From Alphaproteobacteria bacterium (lineage in GTDB: Bacteria; Pseudomonadota; Alphaproteobacteria; Micropepsales; Micropepsaceae), in the NCBI GenBank assembly GCA_003246795.1, contig QKCS01000074.1, positions 1 to 15,321 of the forward strand: 15,321 nucleotides of DNA, in the 5' to 3' direction. Under the pieces are notes generated by a model that saw only the letters and a program-made list of their open reading frames with translations, was not told the origin of the DNA and searched no databases. Positions 7,975 to 15,321 of this stretch are shown piece after piece. Each line of letters starts with the position of its first letter. Within the stretch, counting starts at the first letter, position 1. Made by a program: the position numbers and the translations under genes.

Positions 7975-9357
7975 ATGCCGCTGACCAATACGCAAACGCG
8001 CGACGTCGAAGCGCTCATCCATCCCTACACCAATCTTGCGCGTCATCGCGAAGTGGGGCCGGTCATCCTGGAGCGCGGCAAAGGCATCTATGTCTATGAC
8101 AGCCGCGGACGCGACTACATCGATGCGATGGCGGGGTTGTGGTGCGTGAGCCTCGGCTACAACGAGGAACGTTTGGTAGAGGCGGCGTATCGGCAGATGA
8201 AGGAACTGCCGTACTCGCACATCTTTGCGGGGCGCAGTCACGAGCCGGGGATCGCGCTGGCGGAGAAGTTGAAGGAAGTCGCTCCATTCACAGCGTCGAA
8301 GGTGTTCTTCGCCAACTCGGGATCGGAGGCAAACGACACGCAGGTGAAGCTTGCCTGGTATTACTGGAACGCGAAGGGTAAACCGCAAAAGAAGAAGATC
8401 ATCAGCCGCACTAAAGCTTATCACGGTGTCACGCTGGTCAGCGCGAGCCTTACGGGATTGCCGAACAACCATAAAGGCTTCGACTTGCCGGTCGGCGGCA
8501 TTGTGCACGCCGACTGTCCCCACGCCTATCACAACGCCGAACCGGGCGAGAGCGACGACGACTTCGTCGCGCGGCTTGCCGCCAATCTCGAAGCGTTGAT
8601 TGAGCGCGAAGGGCCGGACACGATCGCGGCCTTCATCGCCGAACCCGTGATGGGCGCCGGGGGCGTGATCCTTCCGCCACCGACTTACTTCGATCGCATC
8701 CAGCCGATACTTGCGAAGCACGACATCCTCTTCATCGACGACGAGGTGATCTGCGGGTTCGGACGGACGGGCAACTATTGGGGCGCGCAGACCTACAACA
8801 TGCGGCCGCACACGCTGTCGTGCGCCAAGGCACTGTCGTCGGCGTACATGCCGATTTCGGCCATGCTGATGCACGAAGACATGTACCAGGCGATGCTGGA
8901 TCAGAGCCGCGCCATCGGCACGTTCGGGCACGGCTTCACGTACAGCGCGCATCCGGTGGCGGCGGCCGTGGCCGTCGAGACGCTGAATATCTACGAGGAA
9001 CGCAACATCGTGGCGCAGGTTCGTCAGCGAGCGCCCGCGTTTGCCAAGCGGCTGACGAAGCTGCGCGAGCATCCGCTTGTCGGCGAGGCGGTCGGCGTCG
9101 GGCTCTTGGGCGGCGTCGAACTCGTCGCCGACAAGGCGGCGCGCACGAACTTCCCGGCGGACAAGGCGGTCGGCATGGCGTGCGCCAACTTCGCGCAAGA
9201 AGAGGGCCTCTTCACGCGGGCGATGCTGAACGATCGGCTCGCGTTCTGTCCGCCGCTTGTCATCACCGAAGCCGAGATCGACGAGATGTTCGACCGCCTC
9301 ACCCGCGCGCTCGACAAGACGGAGGCCTGGGTCGCGCGGGAGAAACTGCGCGGTTGA
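7975..9357 (+). CDS. Class III PLP-dependent aminotransferase (omega-aminotransferase type)
   Basis: A 460-residue fold-type I aminotransferase moving an amino group from an amine or omega-amino acid (such as putrescine, beta-alanine or GABA) to pyruvate or another keto acid. SGSEA at 115-119 binds the PLP phosphate; KAYHGVT and EPVMGAGG are family motifs; D256 in DDEVICGFGRTG contacts the PLP ring nitrogen; K285 in SCAKALSSAYMP forms the Schiff base; FGHGFTYSAHP is the other conserved loop. 'ALIHPYTNLARHREVGP' at the N-terminus is typical of the putrescine/beta-alanine:pyruvate subgroup. ATG 7975 fits family starts; ATG 7936 is an in-frame alternative with a slightly better ribosome site (AGG). 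The exact donor cannot be read. It is divergent from the fatty acyl-CoA ligase and followed 78 bp later by an alpha/beta hydrolase. Confidence 0.92.
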   Translation: MPLTNTQTRDVEALIHPYTNLARHREVGPVILERGKGIYVYDSRGRDYIDAMAGLWCVSLGYNEERLVEAAYRQMKELPYSHIFAGRSHEPGIALAEKLKEVAPFTASKVFFANSGSEANDTQVKLAWYYWNAKGKPQKKKIISRTKAYHGVTLVSASLTGLPNNHKGFDLPVGGIVHADCPHAYHNAEPGESDDDFVARLAANLEALIEREGPDTIAAFIAEPVMGAGGVILPPPTYFDRIQPILAKHDILFIDDEVICGFGRTGNYWGAQTYNMRPHTLSCAKALSSAYMPISAMLMHEDMYQAMLDQSRAIGTFGHGFTYSAHPVAAAVAVETLNIYEERNIVAQVRQRAPAFAKRLTKLREHPLVGEAVGVGLLGGVELVADKAARTNFPADKAVGMACANFAQEEGLFTRAMLNDRLAFCPPLVITEAEIDEMFDRLTRALDKTEAWVAREKLRG

Positions 9358-9361
9358 TCGC

Positions 9362-9373
9362 CTCCCGCGGGAG
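9362..9373. repeat. 12-bp perfect palindrome after the aminotransferase stop
   Basis: CTCCCGCGGGAG begins 5 bp after the aminotransferase stop and is a perfect palindrome in the 78-bp gap before the hydrolase start. No T-run follows, so intrinsic termination is not supported; it could form a small stem or bind a dimeric protein. Nothing else is evident in this gap. Confidence 0.3.
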
Positions 9374-9435
9374 TGCGGGTGACCACCGGCAGCGCGCCAC
9401 CTATGCTGTCGCCGCTACGATTCTTGGGGGCGCGC

Positions 9436-10842
9436 ATGTGGATTCGCCGGCTGCTTGTCGTTCCGATCCTGCTGGGGCTCGTTGCGCTCGGCGCCTATCT
9501 CTATCTCACCTATGAGCCGTCACCCGATCCGCGGTTGGCGTGCCACTACGGCGCCTATGATGTCGACGACGGAAGGATCGCCGCCGTGACGCCGTCGAGC
9601 GGGTCGGATACGCTGCGCATCGTGTTCATGAACGGCGCCACGGCGCACCTGAAGCCGATCGCACGCGACTCGCTTGGCGTTCCAACGACGTTTTCGTCGT
9701 CGATCGGGTGGACGGACGAAGTTTGGCCTGGCAGCCAAGTCGACTTTGGGACGTGCGACGACGGCGCGATGACGATCCAAAGTCACGGGCCAGTCATTCG
9801 GACGGCGCGGCGGCGAACGTTCGACATCACAGAAACGACATTCGAGAGCGATGGGTTGAAGCTCTTCGGGCGCCTGGTCATGCCGCGCGTCGAGGGCTCC
9901 TCGCCCGTCGCCGTAATGGTGCACGGTTCGGAGAAGAGTTCGGCCGTGCTGTTCAACCGTCTGCAGTATCTGTTGCCGGCGAACGGTGTCGGCGTGTTCG
10001 TTTACGACAAGCGTGGCACCGGCAGTTCGGAAGGCACGTACACGCAGAACTTCCATTGGCTGGCCGACGACGCGGCGGCGGCGCTGACGAAGGCGCGCGA
10101 GATCGCCGGGCCGCTCGCAAGCGAGGTCGGGTTCCAGGGCGGAAGCCAGGCCGGATGGATCGAACCGCTGGCCGCGACGAAGGCGAAGGCCGACTTCGTT
10201 CAGATCTCGTACGGCATGGCGGAAGGACCCTTGGCCGAAGATCGCGAGGAGGTGTTCGACGACCTGCGCACGGCCGGCTTCGGCGAGGACGTCATTGCGA
10301 AGGCGCGCGAGATCACCGACGCCAGCGGACGCGTGATGGCGTCGCACTTCACGGATGGGTTCGACGAGCTCGACGCGGTACGCGAGAAGTACAAGAACGA
10401 ACCGTGGTTCGCCGCGATCAAGGGCGAGTACACCGGCGACTTCCTGAGCGCGCCGAATTGGGTTCTGCGCATCGTCGGACCTTGGTTCGACGTGGGCACG
10501 TCATGGAACTACGATCCCGTTCCCGCGCTCCAGGCCTATGAAGGCCCGCATCTTTGGGTGCTGGCCGGGCGCGACAGTTCGGCGCCGAGCGAAAACACGC
10601 TGCGTATCCTGCGCGAGATTCAGGCGACGCGGCCCAATCTCGACATCGTCGTCTTTCCCAACGCGGATCACGGCATCCTCGAGTTTGAAGAGCAAGGCGG
10701 CGCGCGCGTCTACACTCGCTTTTCGGAAGGCTATCTTCCGCTGATTGCGCGCTGGCTCCAGTTCAAGGAGACGGCCGTGGATGTCGAGGGACCGGTCGTC
10801 TATCCGGGCAAGGAACCGGACGTGGCACCTGCAAACCCTTGA
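9436..10842 (+). CDS. Membrane-anchored or secreted alpha/beta hydrolase
   Basis: A 468-residue alpha/beta-hydrolase with an N-terminal hydrophobic segment (residues 6-26, LLVVPILLGLVALGAYLYL) acting as an uncleaved anchor or signal, so the catalytic part should be in the periplasm. The first 120 or so residues are a less conserved domain. The hydrolase core begins near 'LKLFGRLVMP' and 'VAVMVHGSEKS', with YDKRGTGSSEGTY as the usual strand-turn motif. The likely triad is S237 (GFQGGSQAGW), D380 (AGRDSSAP) and H412 (NADHGI), all correctly ordered. Substrates may be esters or acyl peptides; none can be assigned. ATG 9436 is preceded by TGGGGG; ATG 9403 in frame is an alternative. It lies 78 bp after the aminotransferase, and its stop is one base from that of the convergent kinase gene. 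Confidence 0.85.
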   Translation: MWIRRLLVVPILLGLVALGAYLYLTYEPSPDPRLACHYGAYDVDDGRIAAVTPSSGSDTLRIVFMNGATAHLKPIARDSLGVPTTFSSSIGWTDEVWPGSQVDFGTCDDGAMTIQSHGPVIRTARRRTFDITETTFESDGLKLFGRLVMPRVEGSSPVAVMVHGSEKSSAVLFNRLQYLLPANGVGVFVYDKRGTGSSEGTYTQNFHWLADDAAAALTKAREIAGPLASEVGFQGGSQAGWIEPLAATKAKADFVQISYGMAEGPLAEDREEVFDDLRTAGFGEDVIAKAREITDASGRVMASHFTDGFDELDAVREKYKNEPWFAAIKGEYTGDFLSAPNWVLRIVGPWFDVGTSWNYDPVPALQAYEGPHLWVLAGRDSSAPSENTLRILREIQATRPNLDIVVFPNADHGILEFEEQGGARVYTRFSEGYLPLIARWLQFKETAVDVEGPVVYPGKEPDVAPANP

Positions 10843-10843
10843 G

Positions 10844-12334
10844 TTAGCCCGCGACCAGTTTGCGCGCGGCGTCGGCCACACCGCGCGCGCCGGCACTGGC
10901 GTCAAGTTTGTGCCACGCGATTTCGCCCAGATTGTATTCGAGCTGTTTGTGAAGGATGGCGGCGTCGGCGTCCGAGGCGTCGCCCGTGCGGCGGTCGAGG
11001 CGTGCTTCCAGCGTCGGCACCGGCGCATCGAGCCACAGGCCGACGAACGGCACTTGGACCGCCTCGGCGATCGCTTCGATGGCGGCGCGTTCGTCCGCGC
11101 GCGCGAACACGGCGTCGGCGACGACAGCCTGGCCTGCGTGCAGCGCGGCGCGCGCCGCCTCGTCCATGGCGACGTAGACTTGGTGGCTTCGTTCGGCCGT
11201 GTACGCCGCGGCGGGCAAGCGCGTGTCGAGGCTGATAGCGGCGAGGCGTTTGCGAATTTCGTCCGTGCGCAGATGAATGGCGCCCGGCGCGCGGCCGACG
11301 CCCGGCGCCAGCGCGCGCGCCAGCGTCGACTTGCCCGTGCCCGACAGGCCGCCAATCGCGATCAGGCACGGCTGCTTCAGTTGGGCCAATTCCGTCGCGA
11401 GCGCGAGGTATTTGCGCGCGCTTTCGGCGCCGTCGGGCTTCAACGCCTCGGTCTTGGCGCGAATCTCGGCGCGCAAGGTCAAATACGCGGGCAGCGCCGC
11501 CAGGTCTTCCAGCAGCGCGCGCCAGCGCTGCGGCACCTGATCGATGACCCAGGCGTTGAGCGCGCGGTTGGCATGGCCGTTGAGACCGCGGGCCAGCAGG
11601 TCCATGAGCAAGAAAGCGAGATCGTAGAGCGGCGGAATCTCTGCGTAAAAGTCGTCGAACTCGATGCAATCGAACAGGATCGGGCGACCGTGATCGACAA
11701 AAGCGTTGCGCAGGTGCAGGTCGCCGTGGCAGTGGCGCACCGCCCGCGACTGGCGGGCGACCGCCTCTTTCGCGAAGGCGAGCGCGCGGTCGCGCGCCTT
11801 GCTCTGCCCTTCGATTGCGGCGGGATCGAACGCGCTCTGCGTATGCAAGTCGGCGATGTTCTCGTCGGCGATACGCTGCAGCGAGGCGGGCCAGCGCACG
11901 TAGATCGACTCGGCGTCGGCGTGGAAGGCCGCGATGTGATGGGCGAGCTTTTCGATCAGGCCGACATCGAGCTTGCCTTGATCGGCAAGTTCGCTGAGCA
12001 GCGCGCCCTTGGCGAAACGCTTCATTTCGAGGACGTAGTCGACCGGCGCGCCGCGGCCATCGATCGCCAGCTTGCCGTCGTCCTGGGTGATCGGCAGAAC
12101 ACGGCGGTACATCTCATGCGCGGTGCGGCGGTTCAGCTTCAACTCGCGTTCGAGCGCGTGACGGCGCTTTTCCAGCGTCGAGAAGTCGAGATAGCCGAGG
12201 TCGACCGCTTTTTTGAGCTTGTAAGCGCTCTCGCCGACGAGAAAGACGAGCGCCGCATGGGTTTCCGCGACTTCCGGCTCGCGCCCCCAAGGTCCGCCCG
12301 CGCGCAGCCACTGTACGATCACCGCCTGGTCCAT
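10844..12334 (-). CDS. Phosphotransferase/P-loop kinase fusion (COG2187 + COG0645 type)
   Basis: A 496-residue two-domain protein. The N-terminal part (about 1-310) resembles aminoglycoside/choline-type phosphotransferases: 'AYKLKKAVDLGYLDFSTLEKR' as the nucleotide-binding lobe, the catalytic loop HGDLHLRN with D205 and N210, and the metal-binding FDCIEFDD followed by YDLAFLLMDL. The C-terminal part (about 320-496) is a small P-loop kinase with Walker A GGLSGTGKST (K335), then 'HLRTDEIRKRL' and a lid-like RLDRRTGD segment. Such fusions are widespread but their substrate is unknown; aminoglycoside resistance should not be assumed. ATG 12334 lies 11 bp after the cation efflux stop, with no strong ribosome site, so coupled translation is likely. 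Last gene of the pdxH cluster. Confidence 0.87.
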   Translation of the reverse strand: MDQAVIVQWLRAGGPWGREPEVAETHAALVFLVGESAYKLKKAVDLGYLDFSTLEKRRHALERELKLNRRTAHEMYRRVLPITQDDGKLAIDGRGAPVDYVLEMKRFAKGALLSELADQGKLDVGLIEKLAHHIAAFHADAESIYVRWPASLQRIADENIADLHTQSAFDPAAIEGQSKARDRALAFAKEAVARQSRAVRHCHGDLHLRNAFVDHGRPILFDCIEFDDFYAEIPPLYDLAFLLMDLLARGLNGHANRALNAWVIDQVPQRWRALLEDLAALPAYLTLRAEIRAKTEALKPDGAESARKYLALATELAQLKQPCLIAIGGLSGTGKSTLARALAPGVGRAPGAIHLRTDEIRKRLAAISLDTRLPAAAYTAERSHQVYVAMDEAARAALHAGQAVVADAVFARADERAAIEAIAEAVQVPFVGLWLDAPVPTLEARLDRRTGDASDADAAILHKQLEYNLGEIAWHKLDASAGARGVADAARKLVAG

Positions 12335-12345
12335 GCGGTGGCTTA

Positions 12346-13287
12346 TTACTTCTTGTCGAGGGCGTTCAGCAACTCGATGCCGGCGGGATCTTGATGGATC
12401 AGCACGTCGGCGTCGGGGAAAGCCTTCTTGATCTCCTCTTCGACCTCGTCGCTGATGCGGTGGGCCACCATCAGTTCCATCTGTGGTGGCAGCTCCAGGT
12501 GAAGCTGCACGAACGAGCGGTGGCCGGCGCGGCGCGTGCGCAAATCGTGCAGGCTGACCACGCCGGCGTGCCGACCGACGATCTCCTTGATGCGCGCGCG
12601 TTCGGCCTCGTCGAACTCGTGGTCCATGAGTTCGTCGTAGGAACCGCGCAGGATCTTGAACGCGCCCCACGCGATCGCCGCGCCGATGGCAAGCCCGATC
12701 AAAGCGTCGGCCAGGATCCAACCCCACAAACCCGCCAGCACCAACGCAGCGACAACGCCCAGGTTGGTCGCGATGTCGGTGGCGTAGTGAAGGTGATCGG
12801 CGCCGATGGCGAGCGAGCGGGTGCGCGAGATGACGTAGCGCTGAAACAGAACAAGGGCGAAGGTCAGCGCGACGGAAACGGCAATGACGAGCAAGCCCAG
12901 CGTCGTTTCGTGGATCGGCTGCGGTTCGATCAACCGTTCGAGCGACTGGAAGATCAGGAATGCGGCCGACCCAGCAATGACGGCGGCCTGGCCCAGACCC
13001 GCGATCGCCTCGGCCTTGCCGTGCCCGAAGCGATGTTCTTCGTCAGCCGGCGTGAGCGCGTGGTGCACGGCGAGGAGGTTCAGGCCGGACGCGACCAGAT
13101 CGAGCGTGGAATCGACGAGCGTCGCCAGCATCGCGACGGAGTGCGTCATGACCCACGCCCAGACCTTGATCGCAATCAGCGTCGCCGCGACGGCGACGGC
13201 CGCGTAAGTCGCCCAGCGCTTCAGCCGGTCGGCTTCCGCGCCGCTGACCTTTGTGCCGCGTCCCCCTACTGCGCGCGCACCGCTCAT
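12346..13287 (-). CDS. FieF-type cation diffusion facilitator (divalent metal efflux)
   Basis: A 313-residue inner-membrane metal/proton antiporter of the CDF family, exporting Zn2+, Fe2+ or related ions. About six transmembrane helices fill residues 25-220. Transport-site residues D59 and D63 (VDSTLD) in helix 2 and H167 and D171 (HLHYATD) in helix 5 match the DDHD pattern of Zn/Cd/Fe carriers. HRFGHGKAE (85-93) is the conserved cytosolic loop. The C-terminal domain (about 225-313) has the ferredoxin-like CDF tail with HDLRTRRAGHRSFVQLHLELP. ATG 13287 overlaps the pdxH stop as ATGA, which decides this start over the GTG at 13311 and implies translational coupling. Pairing a metal pump with a PLP enzyme is unusual functionally; it may only reflect operon packing. 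Confidence 0.92.
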   Translation of the reverse strand: MSGARAVGGRGTKVSGAEADRLKRWATYAAVAVAATLIAIKVWAWVMTHSVAMLATLVDSTLDLVASGLNLLAVHHALTPADEEHRFGHGKAEAIAGLGQAAVIAGSAAFLIFQSLERLIEPQPIHETTLGLLVIAVSVALTFALVLFQRYVISRTRSLAIGADHLHYATDIATNLGVVAALVLAGLWGWILADALIGLAIGAAIAWGAFKILRGSYDELMDHEFDEAERARIKEIVGRHAGVVSLHDLRTRRAGHRSFVQLHLELPPQMELMVAHRISDEVEEEIKKAFPDADVLIHQDPAGIELLNALDKK

Positions 13288-13913
13288 GGGAACAAGCGCT
13301 CGGTGCGCCACAGCGCGGACGTCGCGGCGCGGCGATAGACGAGGCGGTCGTGCAGGCGGAACGGGCGGTCGCGCCAGAACTCGATCTCAAGGGGCGCCAG
13401 ACGGAACCCCGACCAGTGCGGCGGGCGCGGCACCTTCGTCAGCCCGTATTTCGCGGCGAAGCGGGCGACCTCTTTCTCGAGCTCGTAGCGGCCGTTCAAC
13501 GCGCGCGACTGGCGCGAGGCCCAGGCGCCGATCTGACTGTCCTTCGGGCGGCTCGCGAAATAGGCGTCGGCCTCCGCGTCGCTGACAACGGATATCTCGC
13601 CACGGATGCGGATTTGCCGGCGGACGCTTTTCCAATGGAAGCACAGCGCGGCTTTGCGGGCGCTTAGGAGTTCCCTGCCCTTTGCGCTTTCAAAGTTCGT
13701 GTAGAAAACGAATCCCGAGGCGTCGTAACCCTTCAAGAGCACCATGCGAACGTTCGGCAGGCCGTCGGCGTCCACGGTGGCAAGCGCCATCGCGTTCGGA
13801 TCGTTCGATTCCTTCGATCCGGCCAGTTTGAACCACTCGGCAAAGAGCGCGAACGGGTCGCCGGCGGCGGCAATCTCGGACGGTGCGTCTTCGATCTGCT
13901 TGGTGTCGGTCAT
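13284..13913 (-). CDS. pdxH: Pyridoxamine/pyridoxine 5'-phosphate oxidase
   Basis: A 209-residue FMN-dependent oxidase that converts pyridoxine or pyridoxamine phosphate to PLP, the last step of vitamin B6 synthesis and salvage. Residues 56-61 (RMVLLK), 71-73 (YTN), K78 and 92-104 (FHWKSVRRQIRIR) form the FMN-binding core, and the C-terminal PNPOx dimerisation region has WSGFRLAPLEIEFW and RLHDRLVYRR with R186 and H188, the substrate-binding RxH motif. Length matches E. coli PdxH (218 aa). ATG 13913 is the only good start; its ribosome site is weak (ACAGG). It leads the pdxH-fieF-kinase transcript, overlaps fieF by 4 bp, and is divergent from a Sel1-repeat lipoprotein gene. Confidence 0.95.
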   Translation of the reverse strand: MTDTKQIEDAPSEIAAAGDPFALFAEWFKLAGSKESNDPNAMALATVDADGLPNVRMVLLKGYDASGFVFYTNFESAKGRELLSARKAALCFHWKSVRRQIRIRGEISVVSDAEADAYFASRPKDSQIGAWASRQSRALNGRYELEKEVARFAAKYGLTKVPRPPHWSGFRLAPLEIEFWRDRPFRLHDRLVYRRAATSALWRTERLFP

Positions 13914-13932
13914 GCCTGTTTGGCGCTGCGCT

Positions 13933-13963
13933 GTTGCCTCAAACTTCAGTATATAGAAGCAAC
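13933..13963. promoter_or_regulatory. Inverted repeat around TATATA in the pdxH/lipoprotein divergent gap
   Basis: GTTGCCTC (13933-13940) and GAAGCAAC (13956-13963) are inverted copies matching at 7 of 8 positions, separated by 15 bp that contain TATATA (13950-13955), the most AT-rich patch in the 116-bp gap. TATATA is palindromic and could be a -10 element on either strand, but no good -35 hexamer is seen for either. A dimeric regulator site controlling both directions is plausible. Confidence 0.35.
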
Positions 13964-14029
13964 GTCCCGGCCGCGCCCATGGTCTTTTTGGGTTTCGGCT
14001 TGAGAGTGAGAGCCGCTTGCAGAGTCCAG

Positions 14030-15079
14030 ATGATCGGTAAATTGCGTTTCGCGTTCGCCTTTGCCCTCGCCATTCTGGTTAGTGCGTGCGCCACGGGCGT
14101 CGTGCGGGACAAGGCCGAGCGATTCGAACATGGCGTCGCCGCTTACGACGCCGGCGACTATGTCACCGCCTATGTCATCTGGGAGCAGCTCGCGCGCGAG
14201 AACGATCTCGCCGCGATGCGCAATACCGCGCATCTGCTGCGGCAGGGAAAGGGCGTTGAGAAAGACTCGAAGCGGGCGTTTCGATTCTATCTCGAAGCGG
14301 CCGAAAAAGGTCTCGTGACCGCGATGGCGAACGTCGCGGAAATGTACCTCGACGGCGAAGGCGTCGAGAGGAATCCGCAAGCGGCGGCGGCTTGGTATGC
14401 GAACGCGGCGACGGCCGGGCTTTCGATCGCGCAGATGAAACTGTCGGAGATGTACGAACAAGGCATCGGCGTCGAACGAAGCCCCGAGCGCTCGCGCGCG
14501 CTTCTTGAGCGTGCGGCGCGCAACGGCTACGTGCCGGCGCAAGCGAAGCTCAAGACCATGGGCGTTCCCGTCGCCGACGCCGATCCCGCCGCGCAAGAGC
14601 CCGCCAATCTTGACGATCCGTGGCGCGGCGGCGGCACCGTCTCCGGCGCCTTCAAAGGCACGAACACGACGGCGCTCTCGCCTTCAGCACCGACAGACGT
14701 GAAGCACATGTCGCCGGGCGAGCCGGTGCCCGCCGCGATCAACGAGCGCATGCCGCCGAACGATCTGGTGCAAATGAACGCCGGGTTCGCCGCTTACGCG
14801 GCCGGCAACAAGAAGCTCGCCTTCGCGACCTGGCGAAACGTTGCCGCGCGCGGAAACCCCGAGGCGCAGCTGCGCGTCGGGCTGATGTACGCTCAGGGCG
14901 AAGGCACCGGACAGGACATGATCGAGGCCTATCGCTGGTTGCGTTTGGCGGCGGATCAGGAGCATCCCAAGGCCCCGGATGAGCTGTCGTTCGTGGCGGC
15001 GCAGCTGGCCCCGGCGGAGCGCGCGATCGCTGATTCGCTTGTGAATGTTCCTGTGGAGGAAGCCCCTCCCGCTCCCTAA
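14030..15079 (+). CDS. Sel1-repeat outer-membrane lipoprotein
   Basis: A 349-residue predicted lipoprotein. The signal peptide ends in the lipobox LVSAC with acylated C20; Ala at +2 predicts outer-membrane sorting. Residues 61-94, 97-130 and 133-166 are three Sel1 (TPR-like) repeats with the A...G.GV..(N/D/S)...A..WY..AA..G pattern. A low-complexity linker rich in Pro, Ala and Thr (about 172-245) follows, then a second module at 252-312 with a further Sel1 repeat (MYAQGEGTGQDMIEAYRWL). Sel1 arrays are protein-binding scaffolds, and a periplasm-facing partner is likely; I cannot name it. ATG 14030 gives the lipoprotein signal; an in-frame ATG at 13979 would bury it. Divergent from pdxH and upstream of a J-domain gene. 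Confidence 0.85.
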   Translation: MIGKLRFAFAFALAILVSACATGVVRDKAERFEHGVAAYDAGDYVTAYVIWEQLARENDLAAMRNTAHLLRQGKGVEKDSKRAFRFYLEAAEKGLVTAMANVAEMYLDGEGVERNPQAAAAWYANAATAGLSIAQMKLSEMYEQGIGVERSPERSRALLERAARNGYVPAQAKLKTMGVPVADADPAAQEPANLDDPWRGGGTVSGAFKGTNTTALSPSAPTDVKHMSPGEPVPAAINERMPPNDLVQMNAGFAAYAAGNKKLAFATWRNVAARGNPEAQLRVGLMYAQGEGTGQDMIEAYRWLRLAADQEHPKAPDELSFVAAQLAPAERAIADSLVNVPVEEAPPAP

Positions 15080-15104
15080 CTTATTGGTAATATTGTACAT
15101 TTTG

Positions 15105-15145
15105 CCACCGCGGCTGCGACGTAGTATGCCAGTGCGCAACGGTGG
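15105..15145 (+). terminator. Weak stem-loop with T-rich tail after the lipoprotein gene
   Basis: CCACCG (15105 region to 15110) can pair with CGGTGG (15140-15145), with an inner TGCG/CGCA pairing (15115-15118 with 15135-15138), followed by GGCTTTCTTGT. The long, interrupted stem makes this only a possible terminator. The 131-bp gap (15080-15210) is otherwise AT-rich near 15080-15103 and 15150-15175 and probably also holds the promoter of the J-domain gene, which I cannot place firmly. Confidence 0.25.
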
Positions 15146-15210
15146 GGCTTTCTTGTAGAATTATGTTCAAAGAAACGGACGCCGTTCGCGGCGTGTGAGC
15201 GCATCAACTG

Positions 15211-15321
15211 ATGTACGACCCCTATTCAGTACTTGGCGTTGCACGGTCGGCGAGCGAAGACGACATCAAACAGGCGTTTCGTTCGCTCGCGAAACGATTC
15301 CATCCGGACACAAGCGAAGGC
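15211..15321 (+). CDS. J-domain (DnaJ-like) co-chaperone, N-terminal part (partial)
   Basis: The frame is open from ATG 15211 to the right edge (37 residues seen). It begins MYDPYSVLGVARSASEDD, the canonical J-domain helix I, followed by IKQAFRSLAKRFHPD with the invariant HPD motif at residues 31-33, which stimulates the ATPase of DnaK-type Hsp70 proteins. What follows the J domain is outside the window, so it could be DnaJ, a CbpA-like protein or a short J protein; the DPY..LGV opening is typical of the CbpA-like types near pdxH and fabI in Rhizobiales as I recall, which would predict fabI downstream. The ribosome site is weak. It lies 131 bp after the lipoprotein gene on the same strand. 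Confidence 0.85.
   Translation, partial: MYDPYSVLGVARSASEDDIKQAFRSLAKRFHPDTSEG

Noticed and set aside
10844..12334. Aminoglycoside-resistance gene
   Set aside because: The phosphotransferase domain has the family's catalytic motif, but the fusion to a P-loop kinase is a widespread housekeeping-like architecture of unknown substrate, with no resistance context or mobile elements nearby.
10745..12394. Plus-strand open frame of about 549 codons opposite the kinase fusion gene
   Set aside because: The opposite strand encodes clear HGDLHLRN and GGLSGTGKST motifs; the plus-strand frame shows no recognisable domain and has shadow-like composition.

Overview
The window is a gene-dense, GC-rich chromosomal stretch, most likely from an alphaproteobacterium. 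I infer this from the strong resemblance of the acyl-CoA ligase at 6148-7791 and the aminotransferase at 7975-9357 to alphaproteobacterial (Rhizobiales-type) relatives, from a TamA-like gene, and from a pdxH gene near a J-domain gene. That is recognition by eye, not a search. Fourteen protein genes are supported, two of them cut by the window edges. I see no tRNA, rRNA, CRISPR array, insertion sequence, phage gene or toxin/defence cassette. Base composition looks even throughout, with no sign of recent transfer.

Layout, left to right, as alternating divergent and convergent blocks. (1) 1-490, minus: N-terminal part of a TamA-like outer-membrane assembly protein. (2) 603-2556, plus: an acyl-CoA ligase followed by a small MmcQ/YjbR-family protein. 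(3) 2558-7791, minus: a five-gene block, transcribed as long-chain acyl-CoA ligase, DUF1499 membrane protein, cytosolic metallo-beta-lactamase (MBL) hydrolase, glutathione S-transferase, secreted MBL hydrolase. (4) 7975-10842, plus: class III PLP aminotransferase, then a membrane-anchored alpha/beta hydrolase. (5) 10844-13913, minus: pdxH, a FieF-type cation efflux pump, and a phosphotransferase/P-loop kinase fusion. (6) 14030-15321, plus: a Sel1-repeat lipoprotein and the start of a J-domain protein.

Blocks 2-4 look catabolic. Two acyl-CoA ligases of different subfamilies activate fatty or aryl acids. MBL hydrolases, a GST and an alpha/beta hydrolase could process esters, thioesters or electrophiles. 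The aminotransferase could feed amine-derived carbon into the same pool and needs PLP, which PdxH helps make. The co-regulation is inference.

The most informative non-coding signals are promoter-like hexamers at exact 17-bp spacing before both acyl-CoA ligases, each with a small palindrome or inverted repeat between the hexamers; a 14-bp inverted repeat overlapping a perfect TTGACA before the GST; and an inverted repeat around TATATA between pdxH and the lipoprotein gene. Two convergent gene pairs have stop codons separated by one base. The secreted MBL protein has Asn where the third zinc His of MBL enzymes is expected. The largest gap without a gene is about 184 bp (7792-7974) and is described below. 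I found no convincing wholly new system.
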